From Chitinophaga jiangningensis (GTDB taxonomy: Bacteria > Bacteroidota > Bacteroidia > Chitinophagales > Chitinophagaceae), in assembly GCF_900142605.1 (NCBI RefSeq), contig NZ_FRBL01000001.1, forward strand, positions 1 to 64,000: a stretch of 64,000 nt of DNA. Reading direction: 5' to 3'. The position numbers and the translations under genes are program-made. Every line of letters starts with the position of its first letter. Position 1 is the first letter of the stretch. The notes under the pieces were generated by a model. The model was not told where the DNA came from, did no database searches, and saw nothing but the letters and a program-made list of their open reading frames with translations. Shown in pieces: positions 44,009 to 52,814 of the stretch.

Positions 44009-44048
44009 TAAAAAAAGACGGACGCCTGGGGCATCCGTCTTTTTTTAA
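44009..44048. terminator. bidirectional terminator between cysN and the TonB-receptor gene
   Basis: A 10-base-pair GC-rich stem (GACGGACGCC / GGCATCCGTC, one mismatch or wobble) is flanked by at least seven A on the left and seven T on the right. It can therefore end transcripts from both converging genes. Confidence 0.9.
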
Positions 44049-44059
44049 TTAGTGGCAAC

Positions 44060-44110
44060 ACCTTCGGTTTTTCCGGGGAGTTCGGCGCTGCGCGAGGCCT
44101 GCGAATATTT
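44060..44110 (+). repeat. GC-rich intergenic element, shorter copy
   Basis: CCTTCGG at 44061-44067, TTCGGCGCTGCGCG at 44081-44094 and GCCTGCGAA at 44097-44105 repeat the three blocks of the element at 28291-28440 in the same order. The first spacing is identical (20 bases). The second spacing is 16 bases here against 88 there, as if this copy had lost about 72 bases. The opening palindrome is not conserved. Confidence 0.55.
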
Positions 44111-44147
44111 TCGCCGTTATATTCAGCGAGCTGAAGAAGGTTAATAA

Positions 44148-46289
44148 TTAGTAAGTGATAGCTATTCCCAAATTGAAAGAAGCCCCGCGGCCTTTAGCAT
44201 AGAAACCTGGCTGCATAAACCACTGTGAGCGCGCCGGGAAGTAATCCTCATTAAACAGGTTTTCCACACCGAGCGTAAACATGGTTTTAGGGTTCAGTTT
44301 ATAGCTGGCTGCAAAATTAAACAAGTTGTAAGCCTTTACTGCGCCTTCGTTTCCGTTATACACACCTTTGGCATTTTTTGCGAACCTGTCGCGGCCCTGC
44401 ACACCTAAATACTGTATTCTTACTTCCAGGTCTTTCAGCGGGCGATAGGCCACCGTACCGGTGATTTTAGGAGGTGCAATGCGACGCCCATTCAGGTATA
44501 CATTATAGCTTCCACCAGTTTTTGCAGTATCTGCTTTTCCTTCCAGGTAGCTGTAAGTAGCGCTCAGGTCCAGGTTTTTCAACACGGAGTAGGATACAGC
44601 CGCTTCGAAACCATAAATTCTTTCCGGGGTACGACTCACGTTAAACAGGCCCGTGTTGGGGTCGAAAATCATATCTGCACCCAGTTTGCTGGTGCTAACA
44701 AAGCTGCTCAGCTCAAAGCGCAGTCCTTTATGTTCTGTTACAAAACCCAGCTCGTAGTTGTTTACCAGCACCGCCTCGGTGTTGATTTTCCTGATATCGT
44801 TTACTTTGGAATCACGCAGTGCGAGGCCCACATCGGATACGGAGAAACCTTGTGAGAAGCTAAAGTACGGCATAAACAGCGGTAGCCTGTTGTAGCGGAT
44901 ACCTGCGTTAAATAATTTGGCTGTGTAGTTCAGATCGCCGCCTTTTACAGCTATGGCAGGTGATACTACCGTACCGCCACTGGTCAGTTGCAGGGTGGTA
45001 TAGTCTTTTACTTTTACGCCTACATTTTCAACGCGCACGCCGGCTTTCAGGATAATGTTATCCCAGAAGGTGAACTGTGTTTCTGCAAAGGGTGCGTAGT
45101 TGAGCATATTCATTTCCGGTACCCATACGCGGCCATCTACCAGTGGCTGGGAGGTGATATCGTTGAGGAGGTCCGCACCATAGGAGATATTTCCGGAGAA
45201 ACTACCGCGGTTGAGAAGCGGTGAGTTCAGCATGAGTCTTAATCCTTTCTTTTTATCGAGCGTGTGGGATTGTCCGTCGCCGCCTTCAAATCTCCCGAAG
45301 GAAACATAAAAGATATCATCCCTTGACTCGAAGTAAGCATCTGCCGTAAGGGAGGTAGCACCGATCAGGGAATCCGCCTGGTACACGAGGTGCACGTTAT
45401 GATTGCCTTTGGAGCCGGTAGGGGTACCGGCAGTTTTACCCAATACGCCGGTGGCAGGTATGCCTTTGGCGATGTCCCCGTTAACCAGTGTATAGTTGCT
45501 GTTTTGCTGGCTGCGGAAGAAGTTGTACATCAGCTGCAGTTTCTGGCGGCTGTTGATATGATAGCCTGCTTTGGCGTAGCCGTTCCAGGTTTCGGTTTCA
45601 CCGAGGCTGTAGTTAGGACCTACCAGTTCACCGTTTGCATCTTTATATTCGCCGGTTTGCTCGTAAACACCGCTGGCCATGTATTCCCATTTGCCGGATT
45701 TCCCTTGCAGCATCTGACCGAAGCGGCCGCCTACACTGTTTTTGAGGCCAACGAGTCCGCCGGTCATATTAACTGAAGTTTTGCCGGAGAGTGGTTTATC
45801 GCCTGTAGGGTTAGCGGTGATATAGTTGATTAAACCGCCGGTAGCACCGTTGCCGTAGATGGCGGTAGCCCCTTTGAGGACTTCCACCCTTTCGAGTACA
45901 GCGGGATCGATGGAGCGGAGGTCTACCTCACCATTACGCAGCGGGGAAGATTGTGGGATACCGTCGATCATAACGAGTACAGAACGTCCGCGGAGGCCCT
46001 GACCCACGTTGCTGTTGGTTTGAGCGCCGGGAGCCATTCCAGGTACTTCCCTGGCGAGGATATCTGTAACGTCAGTAGTAACAGCCATGTTGTTATCCAG
46101 CGTTTTTTTGGAAAGGATCGTTACCGAAGAAGGTACATGGTCCAGTGTAACGGGGCGTCTGTTGGCGGAAACGACTACTTCGCCGAGGTGTTTTTGTTGT
46201 AGGGAATCTTTTTCTGTGGTGGCCTGCTTTTGCGCGAAGGCGCTCGCAGCCAGGAACAGCAGGGGCATTGTAGTCAGCGGTTTGTACAT
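44148..46289 (-). CDS. TonB-dependent outer-membrane receptor
   Basis: This 713-residue outer-membrane transporter is energised by TonB-ExbBD. Signal peptide MYKPLTTMPLLFLAASAFAQ is followed by a TonB-box-like GEVVVSA and a plug domain (VEVLKGATAIYGNGATGGLINY). A 22-stranded barrel follows, ending in an aromatic strand (FNLGIAITY), with the late motif FTLGVENLFNEDYFP. It lacks the SusC-type carboxypeptidase-like N-terminal domain and resembles siderophore receptors. The ligand is not identifiable. A reading frame extends to 46439, but its first 50 residues lie upstream of the predicted promoter and lack signal character. No SusD or transporter gene adjoins. Confidence 0.92.
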   Translation of the reverse strand: MYKPLTTMPLLFLAASAFAQKQATTEKDSLQQKHLGEVVVSANRRPVTLDHVPSSVTILSKKTLDNNMAVTTDVTDILAREVPGMAPGAQTNSNVGQGLRGRSVLVMIDGIPQSSPLRNGEVDLRSIDPAVLERVEVLKGATAIYGNGATGGLINYITANPTGDKPLSGKTSVNMTGGLVGLKNSVGGRFGQMLQGKSGKWEYMASGVYEQTGEYKDANGELVGPNYSLGETETWNGYAKAGYHINSRQKLQLMYNFFRSQQNSNYTLVNGDIAKGIPATGVLGKTAGTPTGSKGNHNVHLVYQADSLIGATSLTADAYFESRDDIFYVSFGRFEGGDGQSHTLDKKKGLRLMLNSPLLNRGSFSGNISYGADLLNDITSQPLVDGRVWVPEMNMLNYAPFAETQFTFWDNIILKAGVRVENVGVKVKDYTTLQLTSGGTVVSPAIAVKGGDLNYTAKLFNAGIRYNRLPLFMPYFSFSQGFSVSDVGLALRDSKVNDIRKINTEAVLVNNYELGFVTEHKGLRFELSSFVSTSKLGADMIFDPNTGLFNVSRTPERIYGFEAAVSYSVLKNLDLSATYSYLEGKADTAKTGGSYNVYLNGRRIAPPKITGTVAYRPLKDLEVRIQYLGVQGRDRFAKNAKGVYNGNEGAVKAYNLFNFAASYKLNPKTMFTLGVENLFNEDYFPARSQWFMQPGFYAKGRGASFNLGIAITY

Positions 46290-46314
46290 AAAATTTTTAT
46301 AGCGATTTATCAGA

Positions 46315-46341
46315 TTGCGAATTTGAAAGTTCGCAAAGTTA
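46315..46341 (-). promoter_or_regulatory. TonB-receptor promoter with overlapping inverted-repeat operator candidate
   Basis: CAAAGTTA at 46334-46341 reads TAACTTTG on the minus strand, an exact -7 element giving a leader of ~38 bases. A perfect 7-bp inverted repeat, TTGCGAA (46315-46321) and TTCGCAA (46330-46336) with an 8-base spacer, overlaps the -7 element and the predicted transcription start. This is a typical repressor position. Confidence 0.5.
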
Positions 46342-46441
46342 AGCAGGGAGTGGGTGAGAGTATTTACGCGATCCGGAATTTCTGGAGGTAAAAAATGTTC
46401 CCGTTTCGTGCAGGTATTACCGTTAGTGGCTACGCGCAAAT

Positions 46442-46472
46442 AAAAAAAGCCGCCAATCGTAAGATTGACGGC
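46442..46472 (-). terminator. terminator of the threonine dehydrogenase gene
   Basis: A ten-pair stem with a 4-nt loop is followed on the minus strand by seven T, 31 bases after the stop. Its one mismatch on the plus strand is a G-U pair on the minus strand, which agrees with the direction of the gene. Confidence 0.85.
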
Positions 46473-46502
46473 CTTTTAGCCTTTAAGATATTTTTCAGAT
46501 GC

Positions 46503-47441
46503 TTAGATATGGTCCAGCATATCTTTGGTCATTTTAGCGAGGTCGTACTCCGGCTTCCAGCCCCAGTCGGTGCGGGCCTGCGTATCGTCCATGCTGTTTG
46601 GCCATCCGTCAGCGATTTGCTGGCGGTAGTCTGGTTCGTAGGAGATGGTAAAATCAGGAATATGTTTTTTGATTTCTGCGGCGATTTCCTTTGGAGAGAA
46701 GCTCATTGCAGAAAGGTTATAAGCGGACCTGATGGATATTTTAGACGCGTCGGCTTCCATCAGTTCGATGGTGGCGCGGATGGCATCCGGCATATACATC
46801 ATAGGGAGATAGGTATTTTCGGATAAGAAGCTGGTGTACTTCTTATTTTCTTTGGCTTCGTGGAAAATTTCTACCGCGTAATCGGTGGTACCGCCACCTG
46901 GTGCTGATTTGTAGCTGATGAGGCCAGGGTAACGCAGACTTCTTACATCCACGCCATAACGGTGGTTATAGTATTCGCACCAGCGTTCGCCGGCGAATTT
47001 GCTGATACCATAGATGGTGGTAGGTTCGATGATGGTGTGCTGCGGCGTTTCCTGCATCGGGGAGTTAGGACCGAAGACAGCGATGGAGCTGGGCCAGTAA
47101 ACTTTATCGAGGTGTTCTTCCTTGGCGATGTCCAGTACGTTAAGCAGAGATTGCATGTTGATATGCCATGCCAGCAGTGGATTTTTTTCGCCGGTAGCCG
47201 ATAGGATGGCGGCCAGCAGATAGATCTGGGTGATATTGTGGCGGATGACCAGTACGTGCAGCATTTCTTTGTTCATCACATCGAGGGACACATAAGGACC
47301 GGTACCTTTGAGCAGGTCATGCTCTTCACGCAGGTCGGAAGCCAGTACATTTGATTCCCCGTACATTTTTCTCAAGGCCAGGGTCAGCTCCACGCCAATT
47401 TGTCCACAGGCACCAATAACCAGGATCTTATCTTTCTTCAT
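46503..47441 (-). CDS. SDR-type L-threonine 3-dehydrogenase (NAD-dependent epimerase fold)
   Basis: This 312-residue cytoplasmic extended SDR enzyme has the NAD motif GACGQIG at 9-15 and the catalytic YGISK near 144-148 (TTIYGISKFAGE). The stretch YPGLISYKSAPGGGTTDYAV is the signature of the SDR-type L-threonine dehydrogenases described from Flavobacterium and other bacteria, and it separates them from sugar epimerases. The reaction is oxidation of threonine to 2-amino-3-ketobutyrate, which a Kbl lyase would split; no kbl gene is in this window. It diverges from kdsA and has its own terminator. Confidence 0.85.
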   Translation of the reverse strand: MKKDKILVIGACGQIGVELTLALRKMYGESNVLASDLREEHDLLKGTGPYVSLDVMNKEMLHVLVIRHNITQIYLLAAILSATGEKNPLLAWHINMQSLLNVLDIAKEEHLDKVYWPSSIAVFGPNSPMQETPQHTIIEPTTIYGISKFAGERWCEYYNHRYGVDVRSLRYPGLISYKSAPGGGTTDYAVEIFHEAKENKKYTSFLSENTYLPMMYMPDAIRATIELMEADASKISIRSAYNLSAMSFSPKEIAAEIKKHIPDFTISYEPDYRQQIADGWPNSMDDTQARTDWGWKPEYDLAKMTKDMLDHI

Positions 47442-47638
47442 AAAAAGTTCAGTATTTTTCTAAACGGACGTAATATTAAAGGCTTCCCCGCTATTTTCGA
47501 TCAACGCCCTGCACTGGATGACAATGCTTTAACAATACCAATTACCAATTGCGAATGGAATTGTTGCCGGATTACATTATTATGACAATGGCCTTACATG
47601 GAGGCTGTTGAGCTACCTAATAACTGAGATATAAAAGT

Positions 47639-47646
47639 TACCTTTG
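47639..47646 (+). promoter_or_regulatory. kdsA -7 promoter element
   Basis: TACCTTTG is an exact TAnnTTTG match 29 bases before the kdsA start codon. No -33 TTTG occurs at the expected distance. Confidence 0.5.
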
Positions 47647-47675
47647 CAACCTGAATCAACAGAAAAAATTTCAAG

Positions 47676-48494
47676 ATGAAGCATTTAAAAACATTGTTCC
47701 AGGGGCAGCAGTATAATCCGGATAACTTTTTCCTGATTGCGGGCCCGTGTGTGATTGAAGAAGAAGAATTGCTGATGACTGTGGCCGAGAAGGTTTCAGG
47801 CATTTGTAAGCGACTGGAGATTCCATATATTTTCAAAGCATCGTATCGTAAAGCTAACCGTACCAGTATTCATTCTTTCACCGGCATTGGTGATGTAGAG
47901 GGCCTGGAGCTGTTACAAAAGATAGGAAAGACGTTTAATGTTCCTGTAACATCAGATATACATTCTGCTGCGGAAGCAGCTATGGCGGCCGCTTATGTGG
48001 ACGTGCTGCAGATTCCGGCATTCCTGTCCCGCCAGACAGATATTTTGCTGGCAGCTGCGGAAACCGGTAAAGTGGTAAACGTAAAGAAAGGGCAGTTTTT
48101 GAGTGGTGAGGCCATGAAATTTGCGGTAGAGAAGATCAAGGGCGCAGGCAACGATAATATCATGCTTACGGAGCGCGGTACTACTTTTGGCTACCAGGAT
48201 CTGGTGGTGGATTACCGTAATATTCCAATCATGCGTGAGCTGGGTCAGCCGGTGGTGATGGACTGTACGCATTCCTTGCAACAGCCGAATCAGACCAGTG
48301 GTGTTACCGGTGGTAATCCAAAGCTGATTGGTACTATTGCCAAGGCGGCTATTGCAACCGGTGCCGATGGTTTGTTTATTGAAACGCATCCGGACCCTGC
48401 CTGTGCAAAGTCTGACGGTGCTAACATGCTGCGTTTAGACTTACTGGAAGAGCTCCTGGAGCAGCTGGTGGCTATCCGGAAAGTGGTAAAATAA
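47676..48494 (+). CDS. kdsA: 3-deoxy-8-phosphooctulonate (KDO-8-phosphate) synthase
   Basis: This 272-residue cytoplasmic TIM-barrel enzyme condenses phosphoenolpyruvate with arabinose 5-phosphate to KDO-8-phosphate for the lipopolysaccharide inner core. The signatures are IAGPCVIEEEE, FKASYRKANRTS, LQIPAFLSRQTDIL, VKKGQFLSGEAMKFA and IETHPDPACAKSDG. Length and motifs are typical. It has its own promoter and diverges from the threonine dehydrogenase gene. Other LPS genes are not nearby. Confidence 0.97.
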   Translation: MKHLKTLFQGQQYNPDNFFLIAGPCVIEEEELLMTVAEKVSGICKRLEIPYIFKASYRKANRTSIHSFTGIGDVEGLELLQKIGKTFNVPVTSDIHSAAEAAMAAAYVDVLQIPAFLSRQTDILLAAAETGKVVNVKKGQFLSGEAMKFAVEKIKGAGNDNIMLTERGTTFGYQDLVVDYRNIPIMRELGQPVVMDCTHSLQQPNQTSGVTGGNPKLIGTIAKAAIATGADGLFIETHPDPACAKSDGANMLRLDLLEELLEQLVAIRKVVK

Positions 48495-48575
48495 TACCGT
48501 CGATTCCACTTCGAACATCTTGATGATTTGATGCGTTTTATGTATATTCATATAACACTTTAAATCGTTCTCGCT

Positions 48576-48980
48576 ATGATAAACTTACACCATTTAAAAT
48601 CGGGTGATACTGTTATTACTAGTTACGGAGGAGTGGAAAGGGAAGGTACTATTCTGGAGGTGGACCACGAAGAAAAGAAGGTACTCGTTTCCACAGAAAA
48701 TGAAAATGAGTTCTGGTATGATCTTGACAACCTGAAATCAATTCCGCTGACGCCGGAAACGCTGCTGAGGCTGCAGTTTCATGTGGAGGATGCGCAGTCC
48801 GGTAATGGAAAAGGGACTTTATATGTGAGGGGACCTTTTTCGGTACGCTGGTATCCTGACGGGCATGATCCATTGCTGGTGTTGCATTTCAGGGATGAGT
48901 TCCGGCAGTTGAAGCATCCTATTACGCTGAATGAGCTGCAGAATCATTATCATGGAATGACTAATTATCATTTGGAATAG
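48576..48980 (+). CDS. conserved-looking protein of unknown function
   Basis: This 134-residue protein has no signal peptide or membrane segment, so it is probably cytoplasmic. The first ~50 residues look like a small SH3-like or KOW-like beta barrel (LKSGDTVITSYGGVEREGTILEVDHEEKKVLV). The second half has mixed strands and a His/Asn-rich C-terminus (NHYHGMTNYHLE). I do not recognise a family. Codon use and length support a real gene, and it lies between kdsA and a clear terminator. No function can be assigned. Confidence 0.65.
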   Translation: MINLHHLKSGDTVITSYGGVEREGTILEVDHEEKKVLVSTENENEFWYDLDNLKSIPLTPETLLRLQFHVEDAQSGNGKGTLYVRGPFSVRWYPDGHDPLLVLHFRDEFRQLKHPITLNELQNHYHGMTNYHLE

Positions 48981-49000
48981 CGATGAAAAATAATTAACAG

Positions 49001-49036
49001 AAAGCCCCGGATAGTGATGTCCGGGGCTTTTTGTTT
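49001..49036. terminator. bidirectional terminator
   Basis: A perfect 11-bp stem (49001-49011 with 49020-49030) with an 8-nt loop is followed by TTGTTTT on the plus strand. It serves the plus-strand gene ending at 48980. It also begins at the end of the converging lipoprotein gene (stop at 49036). Confidence 0.85.
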
Positions 49037-49842
49037 TAATTGGATGCGTATTGATAACTGTATCGTGTTGTATCCTGGACAACACCGGAAGCGTTAAGTG
49101 TATGAGTTTTAATTTCTGTTATTAACCCGGCAGCGTTCCTGGTAGTTTCATATTTCCATTTACTCCATACAGCACCGAGGGTATCGGTAATCGTCAGATC
49201 AGTGGCGAGATAACAGTGATTGGCTGTAGTCACTCCCTGGTTGGGAAAATAAATAAACGCCTGTCCAACATAGGGTTCATCTTCGAAGATGTAATGGCTG
49301 ACGTAATTGCCAGATATAACCGTGATAGGCCTGTTCAGAGGATCTCTTATAATTTTATCTGTTTTGAGATAGAGATTATTACGCAGCATGTCGTAGGTGA
49401 CACTTTCAACCAGGCCGTTCTGGCTATTATAGGTATGTTTGGTGAGTGTTTTCAGGTATGGGGCAGCCTCTCCTATCCAGTTAGTAGCGATCAGTGAATC
49501 TGTTGTTCCTGTTATCTTGTTTATGTAAGAGGTGGTGGCAAATTGGTAGAATCTGCCGTCTCCCACGGGAATTTTGTAAAGGGAGGAAATAATATCGTTC
49601 GTATAAGTGTAAGTAGTAATTCCATAGCCATCATCCAATGTTAGGATACGCCCTTGCGCGTCGTAGGTCATACGGGCATGGTTAAATCTAATGGTATCAT
49701 TACCTGCAAAAACCTCATAAAAGGTAATACGTTGGTCTTTTGCTGCTGGTGGAATGCCGGGGGAAATGGTTTCATTTTTTGAGGAGCATGCAGCAAGTCC
49801 CAAAAGTGCAGCCATTGCGCATACTAATGCATAAAATCTCAT
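49036..49842 (-). CDS. lipoprotein with YD-like (Rhs-like) repeats
   Basis: This 268-residue predicted lipoprotein has signal peptide MRFYALVCAMAALLGLAAC, with Cys19 as the lipobox residue. The mature protein is rich in Tyr/Thr strands. It has segments that recall YD repeats, for example YDAQGRILTLDDGYGITTYTY and YNSQNGLVESVTYD, spaced over the protein. Similar single-copy lipoproteins of unknown role are common in Bacteroidota. The stop codon sits at the edge of the terminator shared with the gene at 48576-48980. Function unknown. Confidence 0.7.
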   Translation of the reverse strand: MRFYALVCAMAALLGLAACSSKNETISPGIPPAAKDQRITFYEVFAGNDTIRFNHARMTYDAQGRILTLDDGYGITTYTYTNDIISSLYKIPVGDGRFYQFATTSYINKITGTTDSLIATNWIGEAAPYLKTLTKHTYNSQNGLVESVTYDMLRNNLYLKTDKIIRDPLNRPITVISGNYVSHYIFEDEPYVGQAFIYFPNQGVTTANHCYLATDLTITDTLGAVWSKWKYETTRNAAGLITEIKTHTLNASGVVQDTTRYSYQYASN

Positions 49843-49896
49843 CGGTCAAATTCTTTAGGGCGGCGAATTTAACCAAACAAATTGATTTTTAAATAA

Positions 49897-50118
49897 TTAC
49901 AGGTAACGCACCGGGTTACGGCGTGCGTTCAGGATGTAATTTTTCATATTCATCCAGAAAGCGAGGATCATGTACACGATGAGTGGAGATCCCATTGTCA
50001 GGAAAGTGGCATAGATGAAAAAGAGGCGGATGCGGGAAGTTGCAACACCTAATCGGTCTCCAATAGCATTGCAAACTCCGAAGGCCTTCCATTCCACGAA
50101 GTCTTTAATACGGTTCAT
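49897..50118 (-). CDS. PspC-domain membrane protein
   Basis: This 73-residue protein is a single PspC domain: a short N-terminal part (AFGVCNAIGDRLGVATSRIRL) and one membrane helix (FFIYATFLTMGSPLIVYMILAFW), then a basic tail. In Proteobacteria PspC is part of the phage-shock envelope-stress response. Small stand-alone PspC proteins are frequent in Bacteroidota and their role is less clear. No other psp gene is nearby. Confidence 0.88.
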   Translation of the reverse strand: MNRIKDFVEWKAFGVCNAIGDRLGVATSRIRLFFIYATFLTMGSPLIVYMILAFWMNMKNYILNARRNPVRYL

Positions 50119-50328
50119 GCTTCAAATTTATCAATTTTCCTTCTGAAAAGCAAGCTGTCATCTGCCATTTTAGCGGGCTAATTATTGATTGATTATCATT
50201 AGCTTATCAGTTTCTGCCGTATAGTCGCAGTAATGAACGTTGTTCAAAAATTAAATATAATAATTAACATTAACGTTGTGAGGTTTCATATTCACCTGAT
50301 TTAATTTAAAAACTTGTTGATTTATGTG

Positions 50329-50336
50329 TAATTTTG
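50329..50336 (+). promoter_or_regulatory. aconitase -7 promoter element
   Basis: TAATTTTG is an exact TAnnTTTG match 37 bases upstream of the aconitase start. No -33 TTTG lies at the expected spacing. Confidence 0.5.
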
Positions 50337-50373
50337 CAACCAATTTTTAACCGCTCTTAAATATTTTTCTATC

Positions 50374-52644
50374 ATGGTGTTTGATATTGACATGATTAAA
50401 GGAGTGTATGCGGCATTACCGGGTAAGGTGGAAGCGACCCGTAAAATGTTAGGTCGTCCGCTCACACTGGCCGAGAAGATTTTATACGCACACTTATCCG
50501 CACCTACATCTACTCCCTTTGAAAGAGGTAAATCTTATGTAGATTTTGCTCCTGACCGTGTAGCGATGCAGGATGCTACAGCCCAGATGGCTTTGCTCCA
50601 GTTTATGACTGCAGGTCGCGACAAAGTTGCGGTTCCTTCTACTGTTCACTGCGATCACCTTATACAGGCTAAAGTGGGTGCCGTTCAGGACCTTGCGATA
50701 GCTAACGATACAAATAAAGAGGTTTACGCCTTCTTATCTTCCATTTCTGATAAATACGGTATTGGTTTCTGGAAACCAGGTGCTGGTATCATTCACCAGG
50801 TAGTGCTGGAAAACTATGCATTCCCGGGTGGTATGATGATCGGTACTGACTCTCACACGCCTAACGCGGGTGGTTTGGGTATGGTGGCCATTGGTGTTGG
50901 TGGTGCTGACGCGGTAGACGTGATGGCTGGCCTGCCATGGGAGCTCAAAATGCCTAAACTGATCGGTGTGAAACTGACCGGTAAAATGAGTGGCTGGACC
51001 TCTGCGAAAGACATCATCCTGAAAGTGGCTGGTATCCTGACTGTAAAAGGTGGTACCGGTGCAATCGTGGAGTACTTTGGCGAAGGTGCTGATTCTTTCA
51101 GCGCTACCGGTAAAGCTACTATCTGTAACATGGGTGCTGAAATTGGTGCAACCTGCTCTCTGTTTGCTTACGACGAAAAAATGGCTGAGTACCTGAAACT
51201 CACCAGCAGAGCGGAAGTTGCTGCAGCTGCTGACGCGGTAAAAGAACACCTGCGTCCGGATGCTGAAGTATACGCTGACCCTGCGAAATTCTACGATCAG
51301 GTGATTGAAATCAACCTGGACGAACTGGAACCATATGTAAACGGTCCTTTCACGCCGGATCTGGCATGGCCTATCAGCAAATTTGCCCAGGCGGTGAAAG
51401 AAAACAACTGGCCTGAGAAACTGGAAGTTGCCCTGATCGGTTCCTGCACCAACTCTTCTTACGAAGATATCTCCCGTTCTGCATCGCTGGCTCAACAAGC
51501 TATCGACAAAGGCCTGGGTATGAAATCTGAATATACGATCACTCCTGGTTCTGAGCTGGTTCGCTACACCATCGAAAGAGACGGTTTGCTGAACACTTTT
51601 GCACAGGTAGGTGGTGTTGTACTGGCTAACGCCTGCGGACCTTGTATCGGTCAATGGGCGCGTCACGTAGATGACCCTAACCGTAAGAACTCTATCATCA
51701 CTTCTTTCAACCGTAACTTTGCGAAAAGAAATGATGGTCTGGCTTCTACCCACGCATTCGTAGCATCTCCTGAAATCGTAACAGCACTGGCTATCGCTGG
51801 TGACCTGACCTTCAACCCACTCACTGACACCCTGACTAACAAGAACGGCGAACAGGTGAAACTGGATGAACCTAAAGGTTTTGAGCTGCCGGTGAAAGGT
51901 TTCGCAGTGGAAGATGCCGGTTACCAGGCTCCTGCTGAAGATGGTAGCGGTGTTCAGGTAATTGTTTCTCCTACTTCTGATCGTCTGCAACTGCTGCAAC
52001 CATTCGCTCCATGGGAAGGTACTGATCTGAAAGGCCTGAAACTGCTGATCAAAGCAAAAGGTAAATGTACTACTGACCACATCTCTATGGCTGGTCCATG
52101 GTTGAAATACCGCGGTCACCTGGATAACATTTCCAACAACATGCTGATCGGTGCGGTAAACGCATTCAACGATAAAACTGATACTGTTAAGAACGAGCTG
52201 ACTGGCGAATATGGTGCAGTACCTGCTACCATGCGCGCTTACAAAGCTGCTGGTTTGGGTGCAGTAGTAGTAGGTGATGAAAACTATGGTGAAGGCTCCA
52301 GCCGCGAACACGCTGCAATGGAACCACGTCACCTGGGTGTTCGTGCTATCCTGGTGAAATCTTTCGCCCGTATCCACGAAACTAACCTGAAAAAGCAGGG
52401 TATGCTGGGTCTGACTTTCGCTAACAAAGAAGACTACGATAAAGTACAGGAAGATGACAACATCGACATCCTGGGTCTGACTACCTTCGCTCCTGGTAAA
52501 CAGCTGACCGTAGTGCTGCACCACAAAGATGGCAGCACAGACGAGTTCCCTGTAAACCACACTTATAACGAACAACAGATCGAGTGGTTTAAAGCTGGTG
52601 GCGCACTGAACGTAATCCGTGCAGAAGCTGCTAAAAAAGCGTAA
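50374..52644 (+). CDS. acn: aconitate hydratase (mitochondrial-type aconitase)
   Basis: This 756-residue cytoplasmic 4Fe-4S enzyme interconverts citrate and isocitrate in the TCA cycle. Cluster cysteines are seen in IGSCTNSSYEDI and in NACGPCIGQW. Active-site motifs include GTDSHTPNAGGLGM, KGKCTTDHIS and GEGSSREHAAMEPRHLG. The length and the order of the domains (swivel domain at the C-terminus) fit the mitochondrial-like branch rather than the ~890-residue AcnA or the permuted AcnB. It stands alone with its own promoter and terminator. Its codon usage is markedly biased, as expected for a highly expressed gene. Confidence 0.96.
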   Translation: MVFDIDMIKGVYAALPGKVEATRKMLGRPLTLAEKILYAHLSAPTSTPFERGKSYVDFAPDRVAMQDATAQMALLQFMTAGRDKVAVPSTVHCDHLIQAKVGAVQDLAIANDTNKEVYAFLSSISDKYGIGFWKPGAGIIHQVVLENYAFPGGMMIGTDSHTPNAGGLGMVAIGVGGADAVDVMAGLPWELKMPKLIGVKLTGKMSGWTSAKDIILKVAGILTVKGGTGAIVEYFGEGADSFSATGKATICNMGAEIGATCSLFAYDEKMAEYLKLTSRAEVAAAADAVKEHLRPDAEVYADPAKFYDQVIEINLDELEPYVNGPFTPDLAWPISKFAQAVKENNWPEKLEVALIGSCTNSSYEDISRSASLAQQAIDKGLGMKSEYTITPGSELVRYTIERDGLLNTFAQVGGVVLANACGPCIGQWARHVDDPNRKNSIITSFNRNFAKRNDGLASTHAFVASPEIVTALAIAGDLTFNPLTDTLTNKNGEQVKLDEPKGFELPVKGFAVEDAGYQAPAEDGSGVQVIVSPTSDRLQLLQPFAPWEGTDLKGLKLLIKAKGKCTTDHISMAGPWLKYRGHLDNISNNMLIGAVNAFNDKTDTVKNELTGEYGAVPATMRAYKAAGLGAVVVGDENYGEGSSREHAAMEPRHLGVRAILVKSFARIHETNLKKQGMLGLTFANKEDYDKVQEDDNIDILGLTTFAPGKQLTVVLHHKDGSTDEFPVNHTYNEQQIEWFKAGGALNVIRAEAAKKA

Positions 52645-52668
52645 TTAAACCGTTAGGTTAAAAGCATA

Positions 52669-52702
52669 AAAAAAGGACCGCAAGTGATTGCGGTCCTTTT
52701 TT
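52669..52702 (+). terminator. aconitase terminator
   Basis: A stem of about 12 bp (GGACCGCAA / TTGCGGTCC core, loop GTGA) is flanked by A and T runs of six or more, starting about 25 bases after the stop. Confidence 0.9.
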
Positions 52703-52814
52703 ATTGTAATGCAATTTTGCTAAAATTTCACCTATACCACACGGGCATTCCTTGAACGACCTTTGTTTGCGACTATAACAGTTGCAATTATATTTGTTAC
52801 GTCAGCAATCATAA

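Noticed and set aside
46290..46439. 50-residue N-terminal extension of the TonB-dependent receptor
   Set aside because: It lies upstream of the predicted promoter and dyad, and would bury a clear signal peptide.
50734..52575. Long open frame of 613 codons antisense to aconitase
   Set aside because: It mirrors the codon bias of the highly expressed aconitase gene. The translation is Ser/Val/Phe-rich without domains, and there is no promoter.
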